From the NCBI RefSeq assembly GCF_900095745.1, contig NZ_FMIR01000019.1, positions 1-64,000 on the forward strand: DNA of 64,000 bases. Reading direction: 5' to 3'. Made by a program: the position numbers and the translations under genes. Below the pieces are notes generated by a model that was given only the letters and a program-made list of their open reading frames with translations, searched no databases and was not told the origin of the DNA. This document shows, piece by piece, positions 53,872 to 62,474 of the stretch (its first letter is position 1; every line of letters starts with the position of its first letter). Origin of the DNA: Microbacterium oxydans. Lineage in GTDB: Bacteria; Actinomycetota; Actinomycetes; Actinomycetales; Microbacteriaceae.

Positions 53872-53997
53872 AGAGGGTCGGACGACCTGCTCGACCCTCT
53901 ATCCAGCAGGTGTCCACACTCATTTGAGCTTCCGCCGGGTGTGCACCCCACTCTCCAGGCGATCAGTTCGTTTCCTTCCACACAATTCAGGAGAATC

Positions 53998-54432
53998 GTG
54001 GCTGTCAAGATTCGTCTCAAGCGCCTGGGCAAGATCCGTGCGCCGTACTACCGCATCGTCGTCGCCGACTCGAAGACCAAGCGCGATGGTCGCGTGATCG
54101 AGGAGATCGGCAAGTACCACCCCACCGAGGAGCCCTCGTTCATCGAGGTCGACTCCGAGCGTGCGCAGTACTGGCTCTCCGTCGGCGCACAGCCGACCGA
54201 GCAGGTCGCCGCCATCCTCAAGATCACGGGCGACTGGGGCAAGTTCAAGGGCGACGCCGACGCGAAGTCCACCCTCAAGGTGAAGGAGCCCAAGGCTCCC
54301 TTCGAGATCGACGCATCCAAGAAGTCCGTCGTCAAGCCCAAGGTCGAGAAGAAGGTGGAGGCCCCCGCTGAGGAGGCTCCCGCCGCGGCCGACGCGGAAG
54401 CCGCTCAGGCTCCCGCCGCCGACGCAGAGTAA
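53998..54432 (+). CDS. rpsP: 30S ribosomal protein S16
   Basis: This 144-residue protein has the S16 core at residues 1-85 ([54 protein letters not shown]). An Ala/Glu/Lys-rich extension ([19 protein letters not shown]) is typical of actinobacterial S16 and probably disordered. GGAGAATC precedes the GTG start. It leads rpsP-khpA-rimM-trmD. Confidence 0.96.
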   Translation: MAVKIRLKRLGKIRAPYYRIVVADSKTKRDGRVIEEIGKYHPTEEPSFIEVDSERAQYWLSVGAQPTEQVAAILKITGDWGKFKGDADAKSTLKVKEPKAPFEIDASKKSVVKPKVEKKVEAPAEEAPAAADAEAAQAPAADAE

Positions 54433-54438
54433 TCCGCC

Positions 54439-54669
54439 GTGCTCGCCGCCGCGCTCGAACACATCGTCAAGGGGATCGTCGATCACCCGGAGGATGTCCG
54501 TATCAATGAATCCACATCGCCGCGAGGCGATCTCCTCGAGGTGCGCGTGCACCCCGATGACCGTGGACGCGTGATCGGGCGCGGCGGCCGCACAGCCAAG
54601 GCCCTTCGCACCCTCGTCAGCGCGCTCGCTGACGGGCGTCGGGTCCGCGTCGATGTCGCGGACGACTGA
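54439..54669 (+). CDS. khpA: KH-domain RNA-binding protein KhpA
   Basis: This 76-residue single KH domain has the GxxG loop in GRVIGRGGRTAKALRTLV. KhpA pairs with KhpB in many Gram-positives and affects RNA stability and cell division; it is always found in this rpsP-trmD context in actinobacteria. The GTG starts 6 nt after rpsP. Confidence 0.94.
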   Translation: MLAAALEHIVKGIVDHPEDVRINESTSPRGDLLEVRVHPDDRGRVIGRGGRTAKALRTLVSALADGRRVRVDVADD

Positions 54670-54670
54670 C

Positions 54671-55270
54671 GTGGTGCCGAAGGACCGTAACCAGGGCAAG
54701 AATCAGCTGCGCGTCGGGCGCCTCGTGAAGGCGCACGGCCTCAAAGGCGGGCTCAAGCTCGAGCTGTACACCGACAATCCGGCTGGTCGTTTCACCCCCG
54801 GTGCCGGTTTCACGGTGCAGGTGCCCGAGGCATCGCCGTGGCACGGCAAGGACATCACCGTTCGCGAATACCGCTTGATGAACGGGAATCCGGTCGTCTT
54901 CTTCGAAGATGTCGATGATCGAGAAGCCGCCGAGAGTCTCGTCAAGGCGATCCTCTGGATCGATCAGGACGTCGATGAGGTCGAGGACGACGCCTGGTTC
55001 GATCACCAGCTCGTGGGGCTCGACGTCGTTCGCGATGATGCGGTCGTCGGCCGGGTCATCCGTGTCGAGCACTTCCCGGCGCAGGATCTGCTCATCGTGA
55101 AGTCCGCCGACACCGAGGTGATGGTGCCCTTCGTGGCCGCCATCGTCCCCACCGTCGACGTCGCGGCCGGTCGTCTGATCGTGACGCCGCCGCCCGGACT
55201 CTTCGAGGACCTCCCCGACGCCGGGGACGCCGAGCAGCCGTCGGGCGCGGACGCCGAAGCCTCTGAGTGA
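54671..55270 (+). CDS. rimM: 16S rRNA processing protein RimM
   Basis: This protein of about 199 residues helps mature the 30S head and binds S19. The N-terminal domain is LRVGRLVKAHGLKGGLKLELYTDNP. The PRC-barrel follows with DVDEVEDDAWFDHQLVGLDVV and VMVPFVAAIVPTVDVAAGRL. The start is uncertain: GTG 54671, GTG 54674 or ATG 54653, the last overlapping khpA by 17 bp. The C-terminal acidic tail is of no clear use. Confidence 0.93.
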   Translation: MVPKDRNQGKNQLRVGRLVKAHGLKGGLKLELYTDNPAGRFTPGAGFTVQVPEASPWHGKDITVREYRLMNGNPVVFFEDVDDREAAESLVKAILWIDQDVDEVEDDAWFDHQLVGLDVVRDDAVVGRVIRVEHFPAQDLLIVKSADTEVMVPFVAAIVPTVDVAAGRLIVTPPPGLFEDLPDAGDAEQPSGADAEASE

Positions 55271-55289
55271 CCGCTGATACGGTTCCCCC

Positions 55290-56012
55290 GTGCGCATCGA
55301 CGTCCTCTCCATCTTCCCGTCCTACTTCGACGGCCTGACGCTCTCCCTCCTCGGGAAGGCGCAGCACGCCGGCATTATCGACCTTCGCGTGCACGACCTC
55401 CGTGCCTGGACGTCCGATCGTCACAACACGGTCGACGACACCCCCTACGGTGGTGGCGCCGGCATGGTCATGAAGCCGGAGCCGTGGGGACTCGCTCTCG
55501 ATGAGGTCACCGCTCGTTCGGAAACGGCGTCGGATGCCGAGCGGCCGACCATCATCTTCCCTTCGCCAGCCGGCGAGGTCTTCACGCAGAAGACCGCACG
55601 GTCGCTGGCGACCCGCGAGCACCTCGTCTTCGGCTGCGGGCGTTACGAGGGCATCGACGAACGCGTCTTCGAGTACGCCGCCGACCTCGGCGAGGTGCGC
55701 CTCATCAGCCTCGGGGACTACGTCCTCAACGGGGGAGAGGTCGCCACGATGGCGATGATCGAGGCGATCGGGAGGCTCATCCCCGGTGTCGTCGGCAACC
55801 CGGAGAGTCTTGTCGAGGAGTCGCATGAGGACGGTCTCCTGGAGTACCCGTCGTACACGAAGCCCGCTTCGTGGCGGGAGCGGTCGGTGCCGGACATCCT
55901 GCTGAGCGGCAACCACGGGGCGATCGCCGCGTGGCGCCGCGAGCAGCAGTTCGAGCGCACCAGGAAGCGCCGCCCTGATCTCCTCCCGGACGACGAGACC
56001 TCGCAGCCCTGA
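55290..56012 (+). CDS. trmD: tRNA (guanine(37)-N1)-methyltransferase
   Basis: This 240-residue SPOUT-class enzyme makes m1G37 in tRNAs reading CNN and some GNN codons, which prevents +1 frameshifting. The knotted cofactor site is visible as [14 protein letters not shown] and [36 protein letters not shown] lies earlier. TACGGT (55278-55283) is 6 nt before the GTG, suggesting its own leaderless transcript in addition to read-through from rpsP. Confidence 0.96.
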   Translation: MRIDVLSIFPSYFDGLTLSLLGKAQHAGIIDLRVHDLRAWTSDRHNTVDDTPYGGGAGMVMKPEPWGLALDEVTARSETASDAERPTIIFPSPAGEVFTQKTARSLATREHLVFGCGRYEGIDERVFEYAADLGEVRLISLGDYVLNGGEVATMAMIEAIGRLIPGVVGNPESLVEESHEDGLLEYPSYTKPASWRERSVPDILLSGNHGAIAAWRREQQFERTRKRRPDLLPDDETSQP

Positions 56013-56037
56013 CCGAGATCGACGCCGGACCGCGATG

Positions 56038-56631
56038 TCAGAGCATGCGCTCTGACCGGCCATCGATCTCGAAGACCACGCCGTGCGGGTGTCTCAGACC
56101 GAGGGCGTTGGACGCATCGAGTCCTCGTAGCTCCGCACGCAGCATCCGGCCGATCATCTCGTGGCTCACGAGCAGCGGCGTCCCCTCGGAAGCCCATCCG
56201 CAGCTGCTGAGGGCCTTTCGCGCTCGCGACCTGGCCTGCGCATAACTCTCACCACCGGGGAATGCCCACCCGTAGCGATTGGCGGCGCGCTCCTCTCTGG
56301 CCGTCGGATACGCCGCGTCGATCTCGTCCCAGGTCATGCCCGCCAGCGTGCCGTGATCGAGATCGGCGAGTTCCGGCACCTCGATCACCTCGGCTCCGAG
56401 CCGGTCGGCGATGACCATGGCGGTCTGCATAGCTCTGCCGAGTGGGCTGGAGCACACCGTGAGCACGCCGGCGTCACCGAGGCGGTCGGCGATCGCATGG
56501 GCTTGGGCGATGCCTTCGTCGGTGAGGGGAGAGTCGAGCTGGCCCTGCAAGCGGTGTTCGATGTTCCACACGGTCTGCCCATGCCGAGCGAGGAGGAGAC
56601 GCTCCGGCACGTGGCGGTCCTGCGGAATCAT
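56038..56631 (-). CDS. Histidine phosphatase family protein
   Basis: This 197-residue phosphoglycerate-mutase-like phosphatase has the catalytic LLLARHGQTVWN (Arg-His-Gly), CSSPLGRAMQTA, DLDHGTLAGMTWDEI, and the second catalytic His in LLVSHEMIGRML. The substrate is unknown. The frame is open to 56817 inside map, but the conserved fold starts just after the ATG at 56631, with CATCCT 6 nt ahead of it. It follows map by 46 bp on the same strand. Confidence 0.88.
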   Translation of the reverse strand: MIPQDRHVPERLLLARHGQTVWNIEHRLQGQLDSPLTDEGIAQAHAIADRLGDAGVLTVCSSPLGRAMQTAMVIADRLGAEVIEVPELADLDHGTLAGMTWDEIDAAYPTAREERAANRYGWAFPGGESYAQARSRARKALSSCGWASEGTPLLVSHEMIGRMLRAELRGLDASNALGLRHPHGVVFEIDGRSERML

Positions 56632-56677
56632 GGACTCAGGATGGCATACGCCCTCGCGTTTCGGCTCCTGGTGCTGG

Positions 56678-57460
56678 TCAGTCCACGCCGAGGAACGACC
56701 GGTCGGTGAGGATGATGGGCCCGTCTTCGGTGATCGCGATGGTGTGCTCCGAGTGGGCGCCACGGGAACCGTCCGCGCTGCGCAGAGTCCATCCGTCCGG
56801 ATCGGTGACCAGCTCATCGGTCGTCGCGAGAAGCCAGGGCTCGAGTGCGAGGACCAGGCCGGCTCTCAGGGGAAAGCCTCGGCCGGCGCGCCCGTCGTTC
56901 GGGACGTGAGGGTCGCCGTGCATCGTGCGTCCCACCCCGTGCCCGCCGAAGTCGGTGTTGATCGAGTAGCCCTCGCCGTGCGCGACGGCGGCGACAGCCG
57001 CAGAGATGTCGCCGATGCGGTTTCCGACCGTCGCGGAGTCGATCGCGGCGGTCAAGGCGCGTTCGGTGGTGTCGATGAGTCGAAGATCTTCTTCACGAGC
57101 CGTGCCGACCACGAACGACACCGCCGAGTCGGCGACCCAGCCGTCGACCGATACCGCGAAGTCGAGGGTCACGAGGTCGCCGTCACGCAGTGTGTAGTCA
57201 TGGGGGAGACCGTGCAGCACGGCGTCGTTGACGGAGGTGCAGATCACCTTGCCGAACGGACTCGCTCCGAACGAGGGGTGATAGTCGATGTAGCAGGACT
57301 CTGCCCCGGCCTTGCGGATCATGTCATGAGCGCGGCGATCGATCGAGAGGAGATTCGTCCCGATCTTCGTCTCTTCGCGCAGGGTGGCCAGCGTCTCGGC
57401 CACGAAACGTCCTGCGGCGCGCATCTCGTCGATCTCGGCAGGGGTGCGCAGTTCGATCAT
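56678..57460 (-). CDS. map: Methionine aminopeptidase, type I
   Basis: This 260-residue metalloprotease removes the initiator methionine. The metal ligands are in VTLDFAVSVDGWVADSAVSFV (two Asp), GHGVGRTMHGDPHV (His), LALEPWL (Glu) and AHSEHTIAI (Glu). It starts MIELRTPAEIDEMRAAG after GAGAGGAAA. It is not beside secY-adk or infA here, unlike many actinobacterial map copies, so another map gene may exist elsewhere in the genome. Confidence 0.95.
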   Translation of the reverse strand: MIELRTPAEIDEMRAAGRFVAETLATLREETKIGTNLLSIDRRAHDMIRKAGAESCYIDYHPSFGASPFGKVICTSVNDAVLHGLPHDYTLRDGDLVTLDFAVSVDGWVADSAVSFVVGTAREEDLRLIDTTERALTAAIDSATVGNRIGDISAAVAAVAHGEGYSINTDFGGHGVGRTMHGDPHVPNDGRAGRGFPLRAGLVLALEPWLLATTDELVTDPDGWTLRSADGSRGAHSEHTIAITEDGPIILTDRSFLGVD

Positions 57461-57569
57461 CGGGTTTCCTCTCGTCGTCTCCATTCTCCCTGATCCGGCG
57501 CGGCCGGTTCCCCGACCGCTCTCAGCGAACACCGGGCCACCGGTGCGGGCGTCGTCGTACGATCTGAGC

Positions 57570-58058
57570 ATGTGGTTGCGACAGGCCTTCTTCCGCTGGC
57601 TCCTCCCGGCGGCGTTCCTCCTGCCGCTCTGGCTGCTGATCGGCTGGGGGGTCTTCCAGGGCGGCTGGTCCATCCTCTGGGTGCTGCTCATCGCGATGCC
57701 GTCCGTCTTCGTCGGGCAGCTCCTGCTCACGCTCCTGACGCGCTCGCGCCCGTCCGTTCGCATCGAGCGGGCCGTGTCGTGGTGGGACGTCGTCGGTTTC
57801 ACGATCTGGAACGGGCTCACCATCGCCGTCGGCTTCTTCATCGACGGGGCTTTCCCGTGGTTGCTGACCGGCGCGATCGTCGCCGGCATCGCCCTGATCT
57901 GGTTGCAGCTGTGGCAGCTGTGGAACGAGGCGAAGGGGAGCGGGACCCGACTGCGCGAGACCATCACCTGGTCCACGATCCCGACCGTCGACGAACCGGC
58001 CCCTCCGACACGAGCACACGAGATCATCGTGGTGCGGGAGACCGACGGTCGCGACTGA
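57570..58058 (+). CDS. Membrane protein of unknown function
   Basis: This 162-residue protein has four hydrophobic helices (LLPAAFLLPLWLLIGWGVF, GWSILWVLLIAMPSVFVGQL, VVGFTIWNGLTIAVGFFI and LLTGAIVAGIALIWLQLWQLW), then a charged cytoplasmic tail. I do not recognise the family. TACGAT (57558-57563) is 6 nt before the ATG. It is divergent from map and upstream of the separately promoted rplS. Confidence 0.75.
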   Translation: MWLRQAFFRWLLPAAFLLPLWLLIGWGVFQGGWSILWVLLIAMPSVFVGQLLLTLLTRSRPSVRIERAVSWWDVVGFTIWNGLTIAVGFFIDGAFPWLLTGAIVAGIALIWLQLWQLWNEAKGSGTRLRETITWSTIPTVDEPAPPTRAHEIIVVRETDGRD

Positions 58059-58068
58059 GGTCATCGTT

Positions 58069-58097
58069 TTGGCCGGTCACGGCATCCATGGCAGAAT
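58069..58097 (+). promoter_or_regulatory. Promoter of rplS
   Basis: TTGGCC (58069-58074) and CAGAAT (58092-58097) are 17 bp apart. Transcription would start near 58104, leaving a leader of about 120 nt before rplS. The leader contains the inverted segments CCGGCTCTGCC and GGGGAGCCC but no ORF I can support; autoregulation by L19 is possible but not shown. Confidence 0.6.
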
Positions 58098-58227
58098 GGG
58101 TGTTTGTGCTGTGACCGGCTCTGCCACAGGGGAGCCCGCGGACGTTCACCGTTCCGTACAGCTCACTCCCTTCTTGTTCCTTTGAAAACATGCATGCGAC
58201 CTGTGGCGGGTGCAGAGAGAGATGATC

Positions 58228-58575
58228 ATGCAGATCCTCGACGCCGTCGACGCGGCTTCCCTTCGTTCGGACATCCCGGACTTCTTCCCCGGTGACACCG
58301 TCAAGGTTCACGTCAACATCACCGAGGGCACCCGCTCTCGTATCCAGGTCTTCCAGGGTGTCGTCATCGGCCGTCAGGGCGACAGCGTGCGCGAGACCTT
58401 CACGGTCCGCAAGATCAGCTTCCAGGTGGGCGTCGAGCGTACCTTCCCGGTGCACTCCCCGGTGATCGACCACATCGAGGTCGTCACCCGCGGTGACGTG
58501 CGTCGCGCCAAGCTCTACTACCTCCGCCAGCTCCGTGGCAAGAAGGCGAAGATCAAGGAGAAGCGCGACCGCTGA
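58228..58575 (+). CDS. rplS: 50S ribosomal protein L19
   Basis: This 115-residue protein is at the 30S/50S interface. It shows [20 protein letters not shown] and [20 protein letters not shown], then [18 protein letters not shown] and the C-terminal [23 protein letters not shown] 58228 is 6 nt after GAGAGAG and gives the family start [16 protein letters not shown] 58222 is the alternative. A strong terminator follows. Confidence 0.96.
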   Translation: MQILDAVDAASLRSDIPDFFPGDTVKVHVNITEGTRSRIQVFQGVVIGRQGDSVRETFTVRKISFQVGVERTFPVHSPVIDHIEVVTRGDVRRAKLYYLRQLRGKKAKIKEKRDR

Positions 58576-58588
58576 GTCGCAGGTTCTC

Positions 58589-58625
58589 CACAGCACCCCA
58601 GGACACGATGTCCTGGGGTGCTGTG
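58589..58625 (+). terminator. Terminator after rplS
   Basis: CACAGCACCCCAGGAC (58589-58604) pairs perfectly over 16 bp with its complement at 58610-58625 around an ACGAT loop, followed by TTCTGT. It is the longest perfect hairpin in the window. Confidence 0.9.
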
Positions 58626-58693
58626 TTCTGTCCCCGGTGTGCGAACCTATATCTGGTCGCGCCAGAGCGGTGTATGACTCGAGAAGGAACCTG

Positions 58694-59416
58694 ATGACTG
58701 ATTCGCCGGCCGCGCGCACTTCCAGACGACGCGGTTTCCTGGTCTTCCTTCGTGACGTGCTGGTGATCATCGTGATCGCCGCCCTCGTGTCCTTCGTTGT
58801 CAAGAGCTTCGTCGTGAGGTCTTTCTACATCCCGTCGGCGTCGATGGAGCGAACGCTTCTGGTGAAGGATCGGATCCTCGTCGATGAGCTCACCCCTCGG
58901 TGGACCGACTATGAGCGCGGCGACGTGGTCGTCTTCAAAGATCCGGGCGGCTGGCTCGACCCGCAGCCGCAGACCCCCGCCCAACCCCCGCTCGTGCAGG
59001 CGGTCGATTGGGTGCTGAACTTCGTGGGTATCTCCGCGACGGACGCGCAGGATCACCTCGTGAAGCGCGTGATCGGATTGCCCGGCGATCATGTCGTGTG
59101 CTGCAACGCCCTCGGCCAGATCACTATCAACGGGGCCCCGATCGACGAGCTCAGCTACCTGAATCTCCCCGAGGGCGACACCGCTGCCTCGAACGAGCCG
59201 TTCGACGTCGTCGTTCCCGAGGACTCGGTCTGGCTGCTGGGCGACAACCGCGATCGTTCGCGTGACGCGCGCGCACATCAGGACCTCCCCAGCGGCGGAT
59301 TCGTCCCCATGGAGAACATCGTCGGAAAGGCCTTCCTGACGACGTGGCCGCTCGATCGATTGGGTCCCATCGATGGGCATCACGACACGTTCAACGGAGT
59401 TCCGGACGCCGAATGA
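58694..59416 (+). CDS. lepB: Signal peptidase I
   Basis: This 240-residue membrane serine protease cleaves signal peptides on the outer side of the membrane. There is one N-terminal transmembrane helix (VLVIIVIAALVSFVVKSFVV), then the nucleophile Ser50 in IPSASMERTL, the general base Lys124 in HLVKRVIGLPGD, and the GDNRDRSRDAR box. GAAGGAAC lies before the ATG. Its stop overlaps the rnhB start (ATGA). Confidence 0.96.
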   Translation: MTDSPAARTSRRRGFLVFLRDVLVIIVIAALVSFVVKSFVVRSFYIPSASMERTLLVKDRILVDELTPRWTDYERGDVVVFKDPGGWLDPQPQTPAQPPLVQAVDWVLNFVGISATDAQDHLVKRVIGLPGDHVVCCNALGQITINGAPIDELSYLNLPEGDTAASNEPFDVVVPEDSVWLLGDNRDRSRDARAHQDLPSGGFVPMENIVGKAFLTTWPLDRLGPIDGHHDTFNGVPDAE

Positions 59417-60072
59417 CCGTGATCACCCCCAAGCTGACTCTGGAACGCAAGCTCCTGGGGGAGTGCGACGTGATCATCGCGCTCGATGAGGTGGGCCGAG
59501 GAGCACTTGCCGGCCCCGTCGCCGTCGGCGCGGCGATGATGGATGCTGCAGGCGCGCGACGACGAGTGCCGGAAGGTCTGCGTGACTCCAAGCTCGTGAC
59601 GGAGAAGCGTCGTCCCGACGTCGCGGCACGCGCCGCGGCGTGGGTGCAGGCCTCCGCCGTCGGCTGGGCGAGTGCCGAGGAAGTCGACCAGGTCGGCATC
59701 ATGCGTGCCCTCGGACTCGCCGCATCGCGCGCTGTGACGGCGATCGCCGCCCAGGGGGCTGTGATGGACGAGGCGCTCATTCTGCTCGACGGCAACCACG
59801 ACTATGTCTCACGAGTGCATTCGTCGCCGTTGCGCGTGAGACCCGTCATCAAGGCCGACCGCGACTGCGCCTCCGTGTCTGCAGCCTCCGTGATCGCGAA
59901 GGTCGCCCGTGACGCGTACATGGCCGAACTCCACGACAGCCATCCTGCATATCAGTGGAACCGCAACAAGGGCTACGCGAGCCCCGAACACCGCGATGCC
60001 ATCCGGAGCAACGGGCTTTCTCCTTTCCACCGTGCATCGTGGGCCATCACCGACGCCCCCACCCTGTTCTGA
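59413..60072 (+). CDS. rnhB: Ribonuclease HII
   Basis: This 219-residue enzyme removes single ribonucleotides from DNA and cleaves RNA-DNA hybrids. The catalytic acidic residues lie in ALDEVGRGALAGPVAVGA and IKADRDCASVSAASVIAKVARD; YQWNRNKGYASPEH follows. It is co-translated with lepB (ATGA overlap), the usual actinobacterial order. Confidence 0.96.
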   Translation: MTVITPKLTLERKLLGECDVIIALDEVGRGALAGPVAVGAAMMDAAGARRRVPEGLRDSKLVTEKRRPDVAARAAAWVQASAVGWASAEEVDQVGIMRALGLAASRAVTAIAAQGAVMDEALILLDGNHDYVSRVHSSPLRVRPVIKADRDCASVSAASVIAKVARDAYMAELHDSHPAYQWNRNKGYASPEHRDAIRSNGLSPFHRASWAITDAPTLF

Positions 60073-60135
60073 TACAGACCTGCACCGGCCAGCGATGCCG
60101 CGCCTCGTGCGCCGCGACTCTAGGATGGAGTCATC

Positions 60136-60462
60136 ATGGATGAGGAAGCCTTCGACGACTACGACCGCGAGCTCGAACTGGCACTGTTCCGGGAGTACCG
60201 GGATGTGGTGTCGCAGTTCCAGTACGTCGTCGAGACCGAACGCCGCTTCTACCTCGCGAACGAGGTCAACGTCGTCCGCCGCGACACCGAGCACGATTTC
60301 TACTTCGAGATCTCGATGAGCGATGTGTGGGTGTGGGACATCTACCGGGCCGATCGCTTCGTCAAGGCCGTGCGCGTTCTCACGTTCAAGGACGTGAACG
60401 TCGAGGAGCTTCAGCGTCGAGAGTTCGAACTCCCGCAGGAGCTGTCGCTCGACGGGGAGTGA
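60136..60462 (+). CDS. DUF2469 family protein
   Basis: This 108-residue acidic protein is strongly conserved across actinobacteria between rnhB and yraN. It shows MDEEAFDDYDRELELALFRE, ERRFYLANEVNVV and DVWVWDIYRADRFVKAVRVL. It has no known function and no signal peptide. TAGGAT (60121-60126) ends 9 nt before the ATG, so the mRNA leader would be only a few bases. A GC hairpin follows the stop. Confidence 0.9.
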   Translation: MDEEAFDDYDRELELALFREYRDVVSQFQYVVETERRFYLANEVNVVRRDTEHDFYFEISMSDVWVWDIYRADRFVKAVRVLTFKDVNVEELQRREFELPQELSLDGE

Positions 60463-60467
60463 TACCG

Positions 60468-60486
60468 GCGGCCCCGCGGGGGCCGC
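60468..60486 (+). terminator. Hairpin terminator after the DUF2469 gene
   Basis: GCGGCCCC (60468-60475) and GGGGCCGC (60479-60486) form a perfect 8-bp GC stem with a GCG loop 6 nt after the stop, followed by GGCTCTGTTCC. Confidence 0.6.
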
Positions 60487-60591
60487 GGCTCTGTTCCTGC
60501 ACACGACCTCGAATCCTCGCGTAATCCCCACCTCAGCGTGAGGGTGTGCCCGCCGCGAACAGTCGATCGGGCTGAACGTGATGCTGAGGGT

Positions 60592-60954
60592 ATGGCAGCG
60601 AAAGATGACCTCGGCAGAGCGGGAGAAGAGCGCGCGGCGCAGCACTTGATGGGCAGCGGATACACCGTGCTCGACAGGAACTGGCGATGTTCGCAAGGGG
60701 AGATCGACATTGTCGCCGCGGTGGGCGATCAGCTGGCGATGATCGAGGTGAAGACGAGACGCACGGCAGCGTTCGGGCACCCGTTCGAGGCCGTCGATCG
60801 ACGAAAGCGCCGTCGGCTCTGGCAGCTTGCGCAAGCCTGGGTCGCCGCGCATCCCGACGCGGCTCGTGGGCGCGCGGTGAGGCTCGAAGTCATCGGGATC
60901 ATCGGTGCGGACCCGTTCGTAGGATCGCTCGAGCATCTCGTGGACATCGCATGA
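60592..60954 (+). CDS. YraN/UPF0102 family nuclease-like protein
   Basis: This 120-residue protein has a restriction-endonuclease-like fold: RNWRCSQGEIDIVAAVGDQLAMIEVKTR carries the E-x-D...E-V-K arrangement of metal-dependent nucleases. The function is unresolved; the family is nearly always next to comM and dprA, suggesting a DNA-uptake or recombination role. GATGCT lies 6 nt before the ATG. Its stop overlaps comM (ATGA). Confidence 0.92.
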   Translation: MAAKDDLGRAGEERAAQHLMGSGYTVLDRNWRCSQGEIDIVAAVGDQLAMIEVKTRRTAAFGHPFEAVDRRKRRRLWQLAQAWVAAHPDAARGRAVRLEVIGIIGADPFVGSLEHLVDIA

Positions 60955-62474
60955 CCACAGCGCGGACGTGGGCCGTCGCCCTGAGCGGAGTCGACGGTCA
61001 TCTCGTCGAAGTCGAAGCCGACCTGTCGAACCAGACACCCGAGTTCCGGATCATCGGGCTGCCCGACAAGTCGCTGGCGGAGGCCGTACAAAGGGTCCAC
61101 AACGCGTGCAAGAACGCCGGGCTCGATCTGCCTCGACGGCGGCTCACAGTGAACCTCTCTCCGGCCAGCCTTCCCAAACACGGAGCGGGGTTCGACCTCG
61201 GGATCGCCGTGGCCGCTCTGGCCGCCGGCGGATCGATCGAACCGCGCGCGATCGCCGCCACGGTTCACGTCGGCGAACTCGGGCTCGACGGTCGGATCCG
61301 ACCTGTACCGGGTGTGCTCCCCGCCGTGTTCGCTGCCGCACGCGCCGGGTTCGAGAGGGTGATCGTTCCTCATGCCAATGAAGCGGAGGCGAGACTGGTC
61401 CCCGGAATCCATGTGCGTGCTGCCGCTTCCCTCGCCGAGGTCGCGGTGTGGCATGGTGCCGATGTCGAAGCGCCCGAGGTCGAGGCCGTCGACACGGCGT
61501 CGGCGGCGGTCGACGAGCCTTCCGATCTGGACCTGTCCGACGTCGTCGGTCAGGAAGAGGCCATCGAGGCGCTCATCGTCGCCGCTGCAGGGGGACATCA
61601 TCTGCTCCTGAGCGGGCCTCCGGGCGCAGGCAAGACGATGCTCGCTCGACGACTTCCCGGAATCATGCCGCCACTCGGCGACCAGGAGGCACTCGAGGTC
61701 GCATCGATACTCTCGCTCAACGGGGATCGCGTCGCGACGCTCGGTCGGACTCCGCCACTGGAGGCCCCGCACCACAGCGCGTCCGTTGCGGCGTTGGTCG
61801 GTGGAGGGTCGCGCGCAGCTCGGCCAGGGGCCATCGCGCGGGCGCATTGCGGCGTGCTGTTCCTCGACGAGGCCGCGGAATTCTCTCGTGTTGCTCTCGA
61901 CGCGCTGCGCCAGCCGCTCGAATCGGGAGTCATCGAGGTGCATCGAGCGGGGTTCACCGCCCGTTTTCCTGCGAAGTTCCAACTGCTGCTCGCCATGAAT
62001 CCGTGTCCGTGCGGGAATCATGGTGTGAGGGGTGCCGAGTGCGTGTGTCCACCCATGGCAATCCGACGGTACTCGACCCGACTGTCGGGACCGCTCCGCG
62101 ACCGGATAGACATCGATCTGCACGTGGCCCGGGTGGCCGCGTCGTGCGCGACGGACGAGCGGAGGGCAAGAACGACGACTGTCCAGGCACGGGCGCGCGT
62201 CCTCGCGGCGAGCGAGCGTGCGGTGCAGCGGTGGAAGAGCACGCCGTGGCGGCGCAACGCCGACGTCCCCGGCACCTGGCTTCGCCAGGGGGCCCTTCGG
62301 CTCTCTGCGGCGACCAGGTCGCCACTCGATCGTGCGCTGGAACGCGGATCGCTGACGTTGCGGGGCTATGACCGCGTGCTCAGGGTCGCGTGGACCATGG
62401 CCGACCTGGCAGGCAGCGACCGACCCGGGCCTGAGGAGATAGGCCGTGCCCTGCATCTGAGGAGAGGGCTGTGA
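60951..62474 (+). CDS. YifB/ComM family AAA+ ATPase
   Basis: This 507-residue protein combines an N-terminal Lon-protease-like fold domain (VEADLSNQTPEFRIIGLPDKSLAEAV) with a Mg-chelatase-like AAA+ core: Walker A LSGPPGAGKTMLARRLPGI, Walker B GVLFLDEAAEFSR, and the Cys cluster MNPCPCGN. ComM drives branch migration during natural transformation in relatives. It is coupled at both ends: ATGA overlap with yraN and GTGA overlap with dprA. Confidence 0.94.
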   Translation: MTTARTWAVALSGVDGHLVEVEADLSNQTPEFRIIGLPDKSLAEAVQRVHNACKNAGLDLPRRRLTVNLSPASLPKHGAGFDLGIAVAALAAGGSIEPRAIAATVHVGELGLDGRIRPVPGVLPAVFAAARAGFERVIVPHANEAEARLVPGIHVRAAASLAEVAVWHGADVEAPEVEAVDTASAAVDEPSDLDLSDVVGQEEAIEALIVAAAGGHHLLLSGPPGAGKTMLARRLPGIMPPLGDQEALEVASILSLNGDRVATLGRTPPLEAPHHSASVAALVGGGSRAARPGAIARAHCGVLFLDEAAEFSRVALDALRQPLESGVIEVHRAGFTARFPAKFQLLLAMNPCPCGNHGVRGAECVCPPMAIRRYSTRLSGPLRDRIDIDLHVARVAASCATDERRARTTTVQARARVLAASERAVQRWKSTPWRRNADVPGTWLRQGALRLSAATRSPLDRALERGSLTLRGYDRVLRVAWTMADLAGSDRPGPEEIGRALHLRRGL

